From contig DXVZ01000001.1 in assembly GCA_019417125.1 (NCBI GenBank), positions 12,239 through 35,162 of the forward strand: a DNA stretch of 22,924 bases, written 5' to 3'. This DNA is from Phascolarctobacterium sp. Its GTDB lineage: Bacteria; Bacillota; Negativicutes; Acidaminococcales; Acidaminococcaceae. Position numbers and translations under genes: made by a program. The notes beneath the pieces are model-generated. The model did no database searches. It was not told where the DNA came from and was given only the letters and a program-made list of their open reading frames with translations. This document shows positions 1 to 7,604 of this stretch, piece after piece (the first letter of the stretch is position 1; every line of letters begins with the position of its first letter).

Positions 1-1
1 A

Positions 2-574
2 TTATACCCTAACGCTGTGGTACGCGAAGGCTGCGTGCTGGGCAATAAAGTAATTTTGCAGTCCGGCGCTGTTATCGGCGGCGACGGCTTTGGCTATATT
101 ACCGATAAAACCACCGGCAAACACAGCTTTGTTTTGCAGGCGGGCAACGTGGTGCTGGAAGACGAAGTGGAAATTGGCAGCAATACCTGTATCGACAGGG
201 CTACCGCAGGCAGTACCGTCGTCGGTGCAGGCACTAAAATTGATAACCTTGTGCATTTGGGCCATAACGACGTTTTGGGCAAAAACTGCCTCGTTGTTGC
301 GCATGTCGGCATCAGCGGCAGCGTAACCGCCGGCGATAACTGCGTTTTTGGCGGGCAGGTTGGTACGGTCGGTCATATTACCATTGGCAATAACTGCACC
401 TTCGCCGGCAGAACCGGCATTACCCACAACATTCCGGATAATTCCATCTGCGCGGGCTTTCCGGAGCAGCCGTACAAGGATTGGGTTAAACATGAAGTTA
501 ATCTCCGCAAAGTTGGCGATTTGCTGAAACGTGTAAAAGAGCTGGAAAAAGCCCTGGCGGAGTTAAAGAAATAA
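2..574 (+). CDS. lpxD: LpxD, UDP-3-O-acylglucosamine N-acyltransferase (5' end missing)
   Basis: This is the C-terminal part of LpxD, the trimeric cytoplasmic enzyme that adds the second 3-hydroxyacyl chain (on N2) in lipid A synthesis. The reading frame is open from the window edge, so the true start and the N-terminal uridine-binding domain lie upstream. What remains is the left-handed beta-helix made of hexapeptide repeats, with the family signatures SGAVIGGDGFGY and IDNLVHLGHN; the His before Asn in the latter matches the catalytic His of E. coli LpxD (His239, from memory). The protein ends in a charged helix (KRVKELEKALAELKK), as usual for the family. It is followed after 23 bases by the acyltransferase gene. 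In related bacteria bamA and skp/ompH usually lie upstream, but that is outside this window. Confidence 0.96.
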   Translation, partial: LYPNAVVREGCVLGNKVILQSGAVIGGDGFGYITDKTTGKHSFVLQAGNVVLEDEVEIGSNTCIDRATAGSTVVGAGTKIDNLVHLGHNDVLGKNCLVVAHVGISGSVTAGDNCVFGGQVGTVGHITIGNNCTFAGRTGITHNIPDNSICAGFPEQPYKDWVKHEVNLRKVGDLLKRVKELEKALAELKK

Positions 575-597
575 GTTTTTGCAGGACGTGTTGAAAG

Positions 598-1488
598 TTG
601 ATTCTTTATTATATTGTTAAATTTTTCAGCTGGATGATGTGCGTATCTCCGAAGTTTATCCGTAACGGCACGGCGCATTTTTTGGGCAGCGTGGCAGTGC
701 TGGCAACGCCTAAGTGGCGCCTTAAAATGGCGGCTGCCAATATTCAGGAATGCCTGGGCGTGGACGAAGCGCGTGCCAAACAAATTGCCGCCGACAGCCT
801 GCACCGCTTTGGCAGGATGATTGTTGAAGTAATGCGGTTCCCGCTGTTAAAACCGGAGAACATTAATGAGCTGGTAACGGTGGAAGGGTTGGAATACCTT
901 GAAGCCGCCTATAAAGAAAATAAAGGCGTTATTATGGCGACCGGGCATTTCGGCAACTGGGAGCTCTTAGGCGCGACGGTAGCTTTGCACGGCTACCCGA
1001 TGCTTTCCATTACGCGCAAGCAGAACAACGGGCAAATGGACCGTTTTATTAACGAATACCGCGAAATGGTGGGGCAAAAGGTTGCTTACAACCGCGGCAA
1101 AAGCGGGCTTTTGGCAATCAGCCGCATGCTTAAGGAAAAGCATTTGCTGGGCGTGCTGTTTGACCAGGACACCAATGACGACGGCGTGGAAATAGAGATT
1201 TTCGGCAAAAAGTGCATTACGCCTTACGGGCCGGCGGTGCTTTCGCGCCTGTATGGTTCGCCGATACTGCCGATTTTTATGCATAACAATCCGGACGGTA
1301 CGCTGCGCGCGAAGATTTATCCGCCGCTGTATACGCCCAAAACCAAAGATAAAGAAAAAGATTATTACGATGTTACCAAAGAACTGATTACGGTGCTGGA
1401 GCACGAAATTATCGAAAACCCGCCGATGTGGTTCTGGGTACATGACCGCTGGAAAGACGGCCGGCAGCGTTTTGCCGGCAAAAAATAA
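598..1488 (+). CDS. LpxL/HtrB-family lipid A secondary acyltransferase, copy 1
   Basis: A 296-residue member of the lysophospholipid acyltransferase family that adds a secondary acyl chain to Kdo-lipid IVA at the inner membrane. The family HX4E catalytic motif is HFGNWE at residues 117-122, and the second block is FDQDTNDDGVEIEIFGKK followed by TPYGPAVLSRLYGSPILPIF. The start is a TTG at 598, preceded by AGGACG at 583-588. I prefer it to the downstream ATGs because the resulting N-terminus (MILYYIVKFFSWMM) matches that of the second copy at 13286 (MWLYYLLKSMSWLI), a hydrophobic membrane anchor. It sits between lpxD and lpxC. Whether it acts like LpxL (first acyl) or LpxM (second acyl) cannot be read from the sequence. 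Confidence 0.9.
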   Translation: MILYYIVKFFSWMMCVSPKFIRNGTAHFLGSVAVLATPKWRLKMAAANIQECLGVDEARAKQIAADSLHRFGRMIVEVMRFPLLKPENINELVTVEGLEYLEAAYKENKGVIMATGHFGNWELLGATVALHGYPMLSITRKQNNGQMDRFINEYREMVGQKVAYNRGKSGLLAISRMLKEKHLLGVLFDQDTNDDGVEIEIFGKKCITPYGPAVLSRLYGSPILPIFMHNNPDGTLRAKIYPPLYTPKTKDKEKDYYDVTKELITVLEHEIIENPPMWFWVHDRWKDGRQRFAGKK

Positions 1489-1509
1489 ACAGCAGACAGG
1501 AGGAGAAGT

Positions 1510-2358
1510 ATGCCGAACCAACAATATCAGCAGACTTTGGCGCAAAAAGTATCTTACACGGGCGTGGGCCTGCATTCCGGCAAGGAAGTGCTGATGACGC
1601 TCTGCCCGGCTGAAGCTGATACGGGCATTGTTTTCGTCAGGACGGATTTACCTGGCATGCCGGAAATACAAGCGAAGCCGGAGAATGTAACATCGACGCT
1701 GCGTGCCACAACTTTAAGCGCAAACGGTGCGGAGGTATTTACGGTGGAACATTTAATGGCGGCGCTGTCTGCCATGCAGGTTGATAACTGCCGCGTGGAA
1801 ATGTCATCGCCGGAACCGCCGGTAACGGACGGCAGCGCGGCTGTGTTCTGCGATTTGATTTTGCAGGCAGGGCGCGTAACGCAGGACGCGGAACGCAGGG
1901 TTTACGCCGTGCCGCAGTCTTTCGCCGTTTACGAAGGCGATAAATATATAACTGTTCAGCCGTATGACGGCTACCGTATTTCTTTCGTTTCCATCAATCC
2001 GCATCCCAAACTGGGCACGCAGTATTTTGACGTGGAGATTACGGAAGAAAACTTTTTAAAGGATATCGCCCGTGCGCGTACCGTCGGCTTTATGAGCGAA
2101 ATTAAACAGCTGCAGGCAATGGGCCTCGGCCTTGGCGGCAGCATCGAAAACGTAGTTATTTTTGACGATGACAAGGTTTTAACGCCGATGCGTTTTGAGG
2201 ACGAGTTAATCCGCCATAAAATACTTGACGTTGTCGGCGACTTATATTTGCTGGGGCCTATCAAAGGGCACGTAATTGCAGTAAAATCGGGGCACGCCTT
2301 TAATTCGGCGCTTGCCAAGCAGATTAAAGCATATCAGTTGAAGGAGGAGCAGAAATGA
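1510..2358 (+). CDS. lpxC: LpxC, UDP-3-O-acyl-GlcNAc deacetylase
   Basis: LpxC removes the N-acetyl group in the first committed step of lipid A synthesis; it is a cytoplasmic zinc enzyme. The zinc ligands are visible as His81 (in VEHLMAAL, with the catalytic Glu80), His236 and Asp240 (in RHKILDVVGDLYLLG). The general acid His262 lies in KSGHAFNSAL. At 282 residues it is somewhat shorter than E. coli LpxC (305). A strong AGGAGG at 1498-1503 sits 6 bases before the ATG. The stop TGA overlaps the fabZ start as ATGA (2355-2358), so the two are probably translationally coupled. In Bacteroidetes lpxC and fabZ are fused; here they are separate but in the same order. Confidence 0.97.
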   Translation: MPNQQYQQTLAQKVSYTGVGLHSGKEVLMTLCPAEADTGIVFVRTDLPGMPEIQAKPENVTSTLRATTLSANGAEVFTVEHLMAALSAMQVDNCRVEMSSPEPPVTDGSAAVFCDLILQAGRVTQDAERRVYAVPQSFAVYEGDKYITVQPYDGYRISFVSINPHPKLGTQYFDVEITEENFLKDIARARTVGFMSEIKQLQAMGLGLGGSIENVVIFDDDKVLTPMRFEDELIRHKILDVVGDLYLLGPIKGHVIAVKSGHAFNSALAKQIKAYQLKEEQK

Positions 2359-2795
2359 CTGTTTTAGAAGCAAGTGAAATCCAGAAAGTTATTCCCCACC
2401 GTTACCCGATGCTGTTGGTTGACCGCATCATTGAATTAGAGCCTTTAAAACGCGCGGTAGGCATTAAAAATATTACCATGAACGAAATGCAGTTTCTGGG
2501 GCATTTCCCCGGCGACCCGATTATGCCCGGCGTTTTGATGATTGAAGCCATGGCGCAGGTCGGCGGCGTAGCTCTGCTTTATCCTGAAGAAAACCGCGGC
2601 AAAATCGCCGTATTCGGCAAAATCGACAAGGTGCGTTTCCGCAAACAAATTATCCCCGGCGACCAGGTAATTACCGAAGCAGTTATTACCAAAATCCGCG
2701 GCAACATGGGCCTGTGCGTCTGCAAGGGCAGGGTTGACGGCAAGGTTGCCTGCGAATGTGAATGCACCTTTGCCATTATGGACCCCAAAAAATAA
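2355..2795 (+). CDS. fabZ: FabZ, (3R)-hydroxyacyl-ACP dehydratase
   Basis: A 146-residue hot-dog-fold dehydratase of fatty acid elongation. The active-site His50 lies in LGHFPGDPIMPGV and the partner Glu64 in MIEAMAQVGG; the N-terminal IPHRYPMLLVDRI is also typical. It competes with LpxA and LpxD for 3-hydroxyacyl-ACP, which explains its position inside lipid A operons of many Gram-negative bacteria. The ribosome binding site AAGGAGG (2341-2347) lies inside the end of lpxC and the start overlaps the lpxC stop by four bases. A gap of nearly 190 bases follows before lpxA. Confidence 0.97.
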   Translation: MTVLEASEIQKVIPHRYPMLLVDRIIELEPLKRAVGIKNITMNEMQFLGHFPGDPIMPGVLMIEAMAQVGGVALLYPEENRGKIAVFGKIDKVRFRKQIIPGDQVITEAVITKIRGNMGLCVCKGRVDGKVACECECTFAIMDPKK

Positions 2796-2896
2796 TTTTA
2801 CAAAATACGTTGTATTTGCTTAAAAAACAAAGAAAAACGGCGTATTTTATAGTTAACCGCTTCTAACGGCTGATTTTGGAAAGAGAAAATGGGATT

Positions 2897-2930
2897 TGAT
2901 TTGCGAATATAATTATTAAGTTGCAAATCA
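2897..2930. promoter_or_regulatory. Inverted repeat enclosing a consensus -10 hexamer upstream of lpxA
   Basis: An 8-bp perfect inverted repeat, TGATTTGC at 2897-2904 and GCAAATCA at 2923-2930, encloses a TATAAT at 2908-2913. A third related half-site (AATTTGCA) follows near 2939-2946. No good -35 box is visible at the right distance (2885-2890 reads GAAAAT). This could be a promoter with an operator around its -10, or a weak mRNA hairpin. It lies in the only sizeable gap of the early lipid A gene group, so extra transcription or regulation here is plausible but unproven. Confidence 0.35.
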
Positions 2931-2980
2931 TTTAAGGGAATTTGCAGATTAAAATGAGCGGTTAATTTTGAGGAGTGAAT

Positions 2981-3790
2981 ATGATGAATTCGGTAATAAT
3001 GCCTGTGCATAAAATCCACCCGACGGCAATTGTACACCCCAATGCGGTAATTGGCAAAAATGTAGAAATCGGCGCTTACGCCGTTGTAGGCGACGACGTA
3101 GTTATCGGCGATGGCTGCAAGCTGTACCCGCATGCCGTTATCCACGAACATACCTTTATCGGTAAAAACTGCACCTTTTTCCCTGGCTGCTCCATCGGCG
3201 CAGTGCCGCAGGATTTAAAGTTTGCCGGTGAAAACACGTCTACCATTATCGGCGACGGCTGCATTTTCCGTGAATGCACCACGGTAAACCGCGCTACAGG
3301 CGAGGGGAACAAAACTATTATCGGCAATAACCTGCTGATGATGGCATATACCCACGTAGCGCACAACTGCATCGTCGGCAACAATGTTATTATGTCCAAC
3401 GTGGCAACGCTGGCTGGGCATGTCACCGTTGAAGACCGTGCCGTTATCGGCGGCCTGGCGGCTGTACACCAGTTCTGCAAAATCGGGCGCAGCGCCATGA
3501 TTGGCGGACAGGCGCACGTGAACCAGGACGTACCGCCGTTTATGATTGTGTCCGGGCAGCCTGCCTATGTATTCGGACTGAACAGCGTTGGGCTTGCGCG
3601 TGCTGGTATTCCCCAGTCCGAGCGCAGCCAGCTGAAAAAAGCTTTCCGTATTCTGTACCGCAGCGGACTTTCCTTGCAGGAGGCTATTGCTACCATGGAG
3701 CAGGAACTGGACAGCAGCGAGCCGGTTGAACATTTAATGCGTTTCCTGCGTACGGCGGAACGCGGCATTTTAAGAACCCCGAAAAACTGA
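2981..3790 (+). CDS. lpxA: LpxA, UDP-GlcNAc 3-O-acyltransferase
   Basis: LpxA transfers a 3-hydroxyacyl chain from ACP to O3 of UDP-GlcNAc, the first step of lipid A synthesis. The protein is a left-handed beta-helix with many hexapeptide repeats, the block SIGAVPQDLKFAGE, and LLMMAYTHVAHNC, whose last His (residue 128 from this start) matches catalytic His125 of E. coli. The helical C-terminal domain (FRILYRSGLSLQEA) is complete. Gly176 occupies the acyl-length ruler position (Gly173 in E. coli). Start choice: a GTG at 2975 overlaps the GAGGAG ribosome binding site (2970-2975) and is unlikely. ATG 2981 or ATG 2984 fits; the latter has the better spacing of 8 bases. Confidence 0.96.
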   Translation: MMNSVIMPVHKIHPTAIVHPNAVIGKNVEIGAYAVVGDDVVIGDGCKLYPHAVIHEHTFIGKNCTFFPGCSIGAVPQDLKFAGENTSTIIGDGCIFRECTTVNRATGEGNKTIIGNNLLMMAYTHVAHNCIVGNNVIMSNVATLAGHVTVEDRAVIGGLAAVHQFCKIGRSAMIGGQAHVNQDVPPFMIVSGQPAYVFGLNSVGLARAGIPQSERSQLKKAFRILYRSGLSLQEAIATMEQELDSSEPVEHLMRFLRTAERGILRTPKN

Positions 3791-3802
3791 GGTGTTAATT
3801 TG

Positions 3803-4612
3803 ATGGAAACTGAAACTTTGGGGCTGCTTTCCGGTATCGGGCATTTGCCTGTCGATGTCGCCAAATCCGCAAAGGAGCGCGGCTGCCGCATTGTCGCTAT
3901 CGGCGTTGTGCCGGATATTGACCCCGGGCTTCCTGAGGTTGCCGACGTTTATTACGATATCCATATCGGTAAAATCGGCAAAATTATTTCGACATTAAAA
4001 AAGAATAACGTAAAAATAGTAACCATGATTGGCAAGGTTACAAAAGAAATTTTATATAAAAAGGGCGCAATTATCCCCGATATGCGCGCTATCAAAATTT
4101 TATCATCCCTGCCGGACCGTAAGGACGATACCGTGATGAACGCCATTGTTAAAGAACTGGAAAGCGAAGACATTTTCGTTATGGACCAGACTTACCTTAT
4201 TAAGCCGCTGATGCCGGGGCCGGGCGTGCTGACCAAGCGCCAGCCAACGCCGGAGGAATTGGCGGATATGGATTTTGGCTATAAAATGGCAAAAGAAATC
4301 GGGCGGCTGGATATCGGCCAAACGGTTGTCGTTAAAAACATGGCGGTGATGGCGGTTGAGGCCATCGAAGGTACGGACGCCTGCATTTTACGCGGCGGCA
4401 AACTCGGCAAGGGCGCTGTTGTTGCTAAAACCGCCAAACCGGCGCAGGATGACCGTTTTGACGTGCCGGGCGTAGGCACAAAAACCATTCAGTCGATGAT
4501 TGAATCGGGCTGCAAGGCATTGGTTATTGAAGCCGGGCACACGCTTTTAACCGAGCGCGAAGCGGTGGTTAAGCTTGCCGATGAGCACGGAATTACGATT
4601 GTGGCAAAATAA
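3803..4612 (+). CDS. lpxI: LpxI, UDP-2,3-diacylglucosamine pyrophosphatase
   Basis: LpxI (the former DUF1009 family) hydrolyses UDP-2,3-diacylglucosamine to lipid X, replacing LpxH or LpxG, which are unrelated metallophosphoesterases. Recognised from the N-terminal GLLSGIGHLPVDVAKSAK, the middle segment GPGVLTKRQPT, and the C-terminal DRFDVPGVGTKTIQSM with IEAGHTLLTEREAVV. About 269 residues is normal for the family. The ATG at 3803 has GAGGTG at 3789-3794 with 8-base spacing; an in-frame TTG at 3800 is closer to the site and less likely. It follows lpxA closely and is the last gene before a terminator. No lpxH-like gene is present in the window, so this is presumably the only enzyme for the step. 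Confidence 0.93.
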   Translation: METETLGLLSGIGHLPVDVAKSAKERGCRIVAIGVVPDIDPGLPEVADVYYDIHIGKIGKIISTLKKNNVKIVTMIGKVTKEILYKKGAIIPDMRAIKILSSLPDRKDDTVMNAIVKELESEDIFVMDQTYLIKPLMPGPGVLTKRQPTPEELADMDFGYKMAKEIGRLDIGQTVVVKNMAVMAVEAIEGTDACILRGGKLGKGAVVAKTAKPAQDDRFDVPGVGTKTIQSMIESGCKALVIEAGHTLLTEREAVVKLADEHGITIVAK

Positions 4613-4637
4613 ATTGAAAAATTATTGAGAAAAACGC

Positions 4638-4665
4638 AAGGCTGGACTTAAAGTCCGGCCTTTTT
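4638..4665 (+). terminator. Rho-independent terminator after lpxI
   Basis: A 9-bp stem, GGCTGGACT (4640-4648) with AGTCCGGCC (4652-4660), has one G-U pair and a 3-base TAA loop. It is followed by five Ts at 4661-4665 and preceded by an A-rich stretch. It divides the LPS gene run into two transcription units, probably incompletely, since a promoter follows at once. Confidence 0.85.
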
Positions 4666-4666
4666 G

Positions 4667-4682
4667 TGTTATAATATATAAT
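4667..4682 (+). promoter_or_regulatory. Extended -10 promoter for lpxB and downstream genes
   Basis: TGTTATAAT at 4667-4675 is a perfect extended -10 (TGn plus TATAAT), and a second TATAAT lies at 4677-4682. The -35 region falls inside the terminator hairpin and is poor (TTAAAG at 4648-4653, 16-base spacing). Transcription would start roughly at 4682-4690, about 40 bases before the lpxB start. Confidence 0.6.
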
Positions 4683-4728
4683 GAATTGGTATGCAATAAA
4701 CTAAAAGTAATGTAAGAAAGGAACCGTT

Positions 4729-5865
4729 ATGGCCAAAATACTTATTTCTGCCGGCGAGGCTTCCGGCGATGTACACGCTGCCGCCGTAACGCGGGCGCTG
4801 AAAAAATTAGACCCCGCGGGCGAAGTGTTCGGCATGGGCGGCGACTGCCTGCGCGAAGCCGGCGGCGAAGTTTTATTCGACATTAAAGAACATGGCGTAA
4901 TGGGTTTTATAGAGGTTATTAAAAAGCTGCCGTCGCTGTTTAAGCTGCGCAGCGATTTTGGCAGGGTGATGGACGAGCGTAAGCCGGATTGCTTCGTTAC
5001 CGTCGATTACCCCGGTTTTAATATGAAACTGGCAAAGCTTGCCAAGGACAAGGGCATCCCTGTGGTATCGTACATACCGCCTTCCGCCTGGGCGTGGCAC
5101 AAAAGCCGCGCGCCGAAGGTGGCAAAGCTTGTAACCAAGATAGCTTCTATTTTTCCGTTTGAATACGACGTTTACAAAGAAGCGGGCGCCGATGTAGAAT
5201 TTGTCGGCCATCCGCTGATTGATATAGTAAAAACCTCCATGGAACGGGCACAGGCGGAAGCCTTTGCCGGTAAGCGGGCTGGGCGCAGGCTGATTTTGCT
5301 TTTGCCGGGCAGCCGCCTGATGGAGATACAAAAAATGCTGCCAACGCTGCTTGAAGCAGCAAAACTTATCGCACAGCAGGAGCCTGACACTGATTTTGCC
5401 ATGCCAAGGGCGGCGACTATACCGCGCGAAATGCTGGAGGGCATGATTAAACAAAGCGGTTTAAACGTAAAAATTGTGGAAGGGCATATTTACGATGTGA
5501 TGAGCGTGGCGGACCTGGCGCTTGCCACCAGCGGCACGGTAACGCTGGAAGCGGCGCTGTGCGGTTTAGGCTGCGTTATCGTTTACAAAACGTCGCCGGT
5601 ATCGGCTTTTATTGCCCGCCGCGTAATTAATATCCCCGATATTGGCCTGCCGAACATTGTGGCGGGCAGGCATATTCTGCCGGAGCTTTTGCAGGAGGAC
5701 TTTACGCCCCAAAAAACGGCGCAGGAAGCCCTGCACCTGCTGGAGCCTGAGCGCAATGCGCAGATGAAAGCGGATTTGGAATATGTTAAAGAAAGATTAG
5801 GCGCCCCCGGTGCGGTAAACCGAGTTGCGGAACTGATACTCCGCGTAGCCAAGGAGAAAAAATGA
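4729..5865 (+). CDS. lpxB: LpxB, lipid A disaccharide synthase
   Basis: LpxB is the GT19 glycosyltransferase that condenses lipid X with UDP-2,3-diacylglucosamine into the beta-1,6 disaccharide at the inner face of the cytoplasmic membrane. Visible signatures are GEASGDVHAAAV (9-20), GMGGDCLREAGGEVLFD (35-51), VDYPGFN (92-98, with Asp93 at the position of E. coli Asp98), PPSAWAW (117-123), LPGSR (192-196) and TSGTVTLEAALCGL (267-280). The length of 378 residues is typical. AAAGGA at 4717-4722 precedes the ATG by 6 bases. It is the first gene after the terminator and promoter pair and ends in an ATGA overlap with msbA. Confidence 0.97.
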   Translation: MAKILISAGEASGDVHAAAVTRALKKLDPAGEVFGMGGDCLREAGGEVLFDIKEHGVMGFIEVIKKLPSLFKLRSDFGRVMDERKPDCFVTVDYPGFNMKLAKLAKDKGIPVVSYIPPSAWAWHKSRAPKVAKLVTKIASIFPFEYDVYKEAGADVEFVGHPLIDIVKTSMERAQAEAFAGKRAGRRLILLLPGSRLMEIQKMLPTLLEAAKLIAQQEPDTDFAMPRAATIPREMLEGMIKQSGLNVKIVEGHIYDVMSVADLALATSGTVTLEAALCGLGCVIVYKTSPVSAFIARRVINIPDIGLPNIVAGRHILPELLQEDFTPQKTAQEALHLLEPERNAQMKADLEYVKERLGAPGAVNRVAELILRVAKEKK

Positions 5866-7595
5866 GTTTGTATTTAAGGCTTTTAAAATATATACGCCCC
5901 TATATGCACAGGCTGATACTGGCAATTTTGTGTACATGTATGGCTTCGGCTTGCAATTTGTACCTGCCGTGGATTATTAAGGACGTTGTCGATAAGGTAC
6001 TGGTGCAGAAAGATACCTTTATGCTGTACGTAATCGCGGTCAGCATTGTGGTAATTTTTATTATCCGCGGCCTGTTCTTTTACGGGCAAAGCTACCTGAT
6101 GAGCTGGGTAGGGCAAAAGGTCGTTATCGACATCCGCGGCGAGGTATTCCGCAAATTACAGCGTTTAAGCCTTGCTTTTTACGATAAAAACAAAACCGGC
6201 ACAATTATGAGCTACGTTACCAACGACGTTGCCGCATTGCAGACGGCAATGGTAGAAAAAGCGGTAGAACTGGTAACGGAAGGCCTGGTTTTGGTCGGCA
6301 GTATCGCGGCTATGCTGTGGCTGGATTGGAAGCTGACGCTGTTTACATTCTGTACTTTCCCGGTTGTTTTGTGGTTCATGGATTACTTTGGTAAAAAAAT
6401 CCGTAAAAACGGCGGCGAAATTCAAGCATGCACGGCGGAACTGACTTCCGTTTTGCAGGAAACAGTTTCTTCGGCGCGTGTCATTAAATCTTTTGTGCGC
6501 GAAGATTACGAGATTAACAGGTTTGATAATCAGAATAAAGAAAACTTTTATGCCAATATGAAAAACATCAAGCTGAACGCGCTGCTGACGCCGACGGTTG
6601 AGTTTGTGGCTGCTGTTGGCGTAACCGTAGTTATGTGGTACGGCGGGCGCAGCGTTATTAACGGCGATATTACTGCCGGTGCGCTGGTTGCGTTTTTGGT
6701 TTACGCAGTTAACATTGCCAACCCCATTAAGCGTTTAACCAAAGTAGCGGCAAGCATTCAAAAAGCTCTGGCTGCCGGCGACCGTGTTTTTGGCATTTTG
6801 GATTTGCCGGAAGCAATTAAGGAAGCGCCCAACGCCAAGGTTTTGCCGCCCGTTAACGGCAAGGTTGAGTTTGACAACGTAAAATTTGCTTATAATCCCG
6901 AAGAAGAAGTTCTGGGCGGGCTTTCGTTCACTGTTAACCCCGGCGAGGTAGTCGCTATCGTCGGCCCGTCGGGCGCAGGCAAATCTACCATTGCCAGCCT
7001 GCTGCCGCGTTTTTATGACGTCTGCGGCGGCGATATCCGCATCGACGGGTACAGCATTAAGGACATTACGCTGGATTCGCTGCGCGGGCAAGTTGGCATT
7101 GTGCCGCAGGAAACGATGCTTTTTAACGGCAGCGTTTATGATAATATTTTGTATGGCCGCCTTGACGCGACGCCGGAGGAGGTTAGGGAGGCTGCTAAAG
7201 CCGCTAACGCCGACGAGTTTATCAGCCAGCTGCCGCAGGGCTATGATACCATGCTGGGCGACCGCGGCGTGAATATTTCCGGCGGACAGCGCCAGCGCAT
7301 TTCTATTGCCCGGGCAATACTTAAGAACCCGCGCATTTTGATTTTGGACGAAGCCACCTCGGCGCTTGATACTGAAAGCGAGCGCGTGGTGCAGGAAGCG
7401 CTTGACCGCCTGATGATTGGCAGGACTTCCTTTGTTATTGCGCACCGCTTATCGACGATTAAGAACGCCGATAAGATTTTGGTGCTTGAACACGGCGCGT
7501 TGGTAGAATCCGGCACGCACGATGAACTGATTGCTAAAAACGGTCTGTACGCCCATCTTTATCAAATCCAGTACCGCAGCAAGGAAACGAAATGA
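5862..7595 (+). CDS. msbA: MsbA-type lipid A flippase, ABC transporter with fused membrane and ATPase domains
   Basis: A 577-residue half-transporter that as a homodimer flips Kdo-lipid A across the inner membrane. The N-terminal membrane domain (about 1-300) has hydrophobic segments near 15-35, 55-75, 137-155, 160-175 and 245-285. The ATPase domain has Walker A GPSGAGKS (368-375), Q-loop Gln416, signature SGGQR (473-477), Walker B ILILDE (492-497) and switch His528. MsbA is one branch of a large exporter family, so sequence alone would be ambiguous. The position between lpxB and waaA-lpxK, with an ATGA overlap to lpxB, makes the lipid A role convincing. Confidence 0.93.
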   Translation: MSLYLRLLKYIRPYMHRLILAILCTCMASACNLYLPWIIKDVVDKVLVQKDTFMLYVIAVSIVVIFIIRGLFFYGQSYLMSWVGQKVVIDIRGEVFRKLQRLSLAFYDKNKTGTIMSYVTNDVAALQTAMVEKAVELVTEGLVLVGSIAAMLWLDWKLTLFTFCTFPVVLWFMDYFGKKIRKNGGEIQACTAELTSVLQETVSSARVIKSFVREDYEINRFDNQNKENFYANMKNIKLNALLTPTVEFVAAVGVTVVMWYGGRSVINGDITAGALVAFLVYAVNIANPIKRLTKVAASIQKALAAGDRVFGILDLPEAIKEAPNAKVLPPVNGKVEFDNVKFAYNPEEEVLGGLSFTVNPGEVVAIVGPSGAGKSTIASLLPRFYDVCGGDIRIDGYSIKDITLDSLRGQVGIVPQETMLFNGSVYDNILYGRLDATPEEVREAAKAANADEFISQLPQGYDTMLGDRGVNISGGQRQRISIARAILKNPRILILDEATSALDTESERVVQEALDRLMIGRTSFVIAHRLSTIKNADKILVLEHGALVESGTHDELIAKNGLYAHLYQIQYRSKETK

Positions 7596-7604
7596 GGGTA
7601 GCCG

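Noticed and set aside
2975..2980. GTG start for lpxA
   Set aside because: It overlaps the GAGGAG ribosome binding site itself; the ATGs at 2981 and 2984 have workable spacing.
6735..7445. Minus-strand open frame of 236 codons opposite msbA
   Set aside because: It is a shadow of the ATPase domain of msbA with no recognisable protein features.
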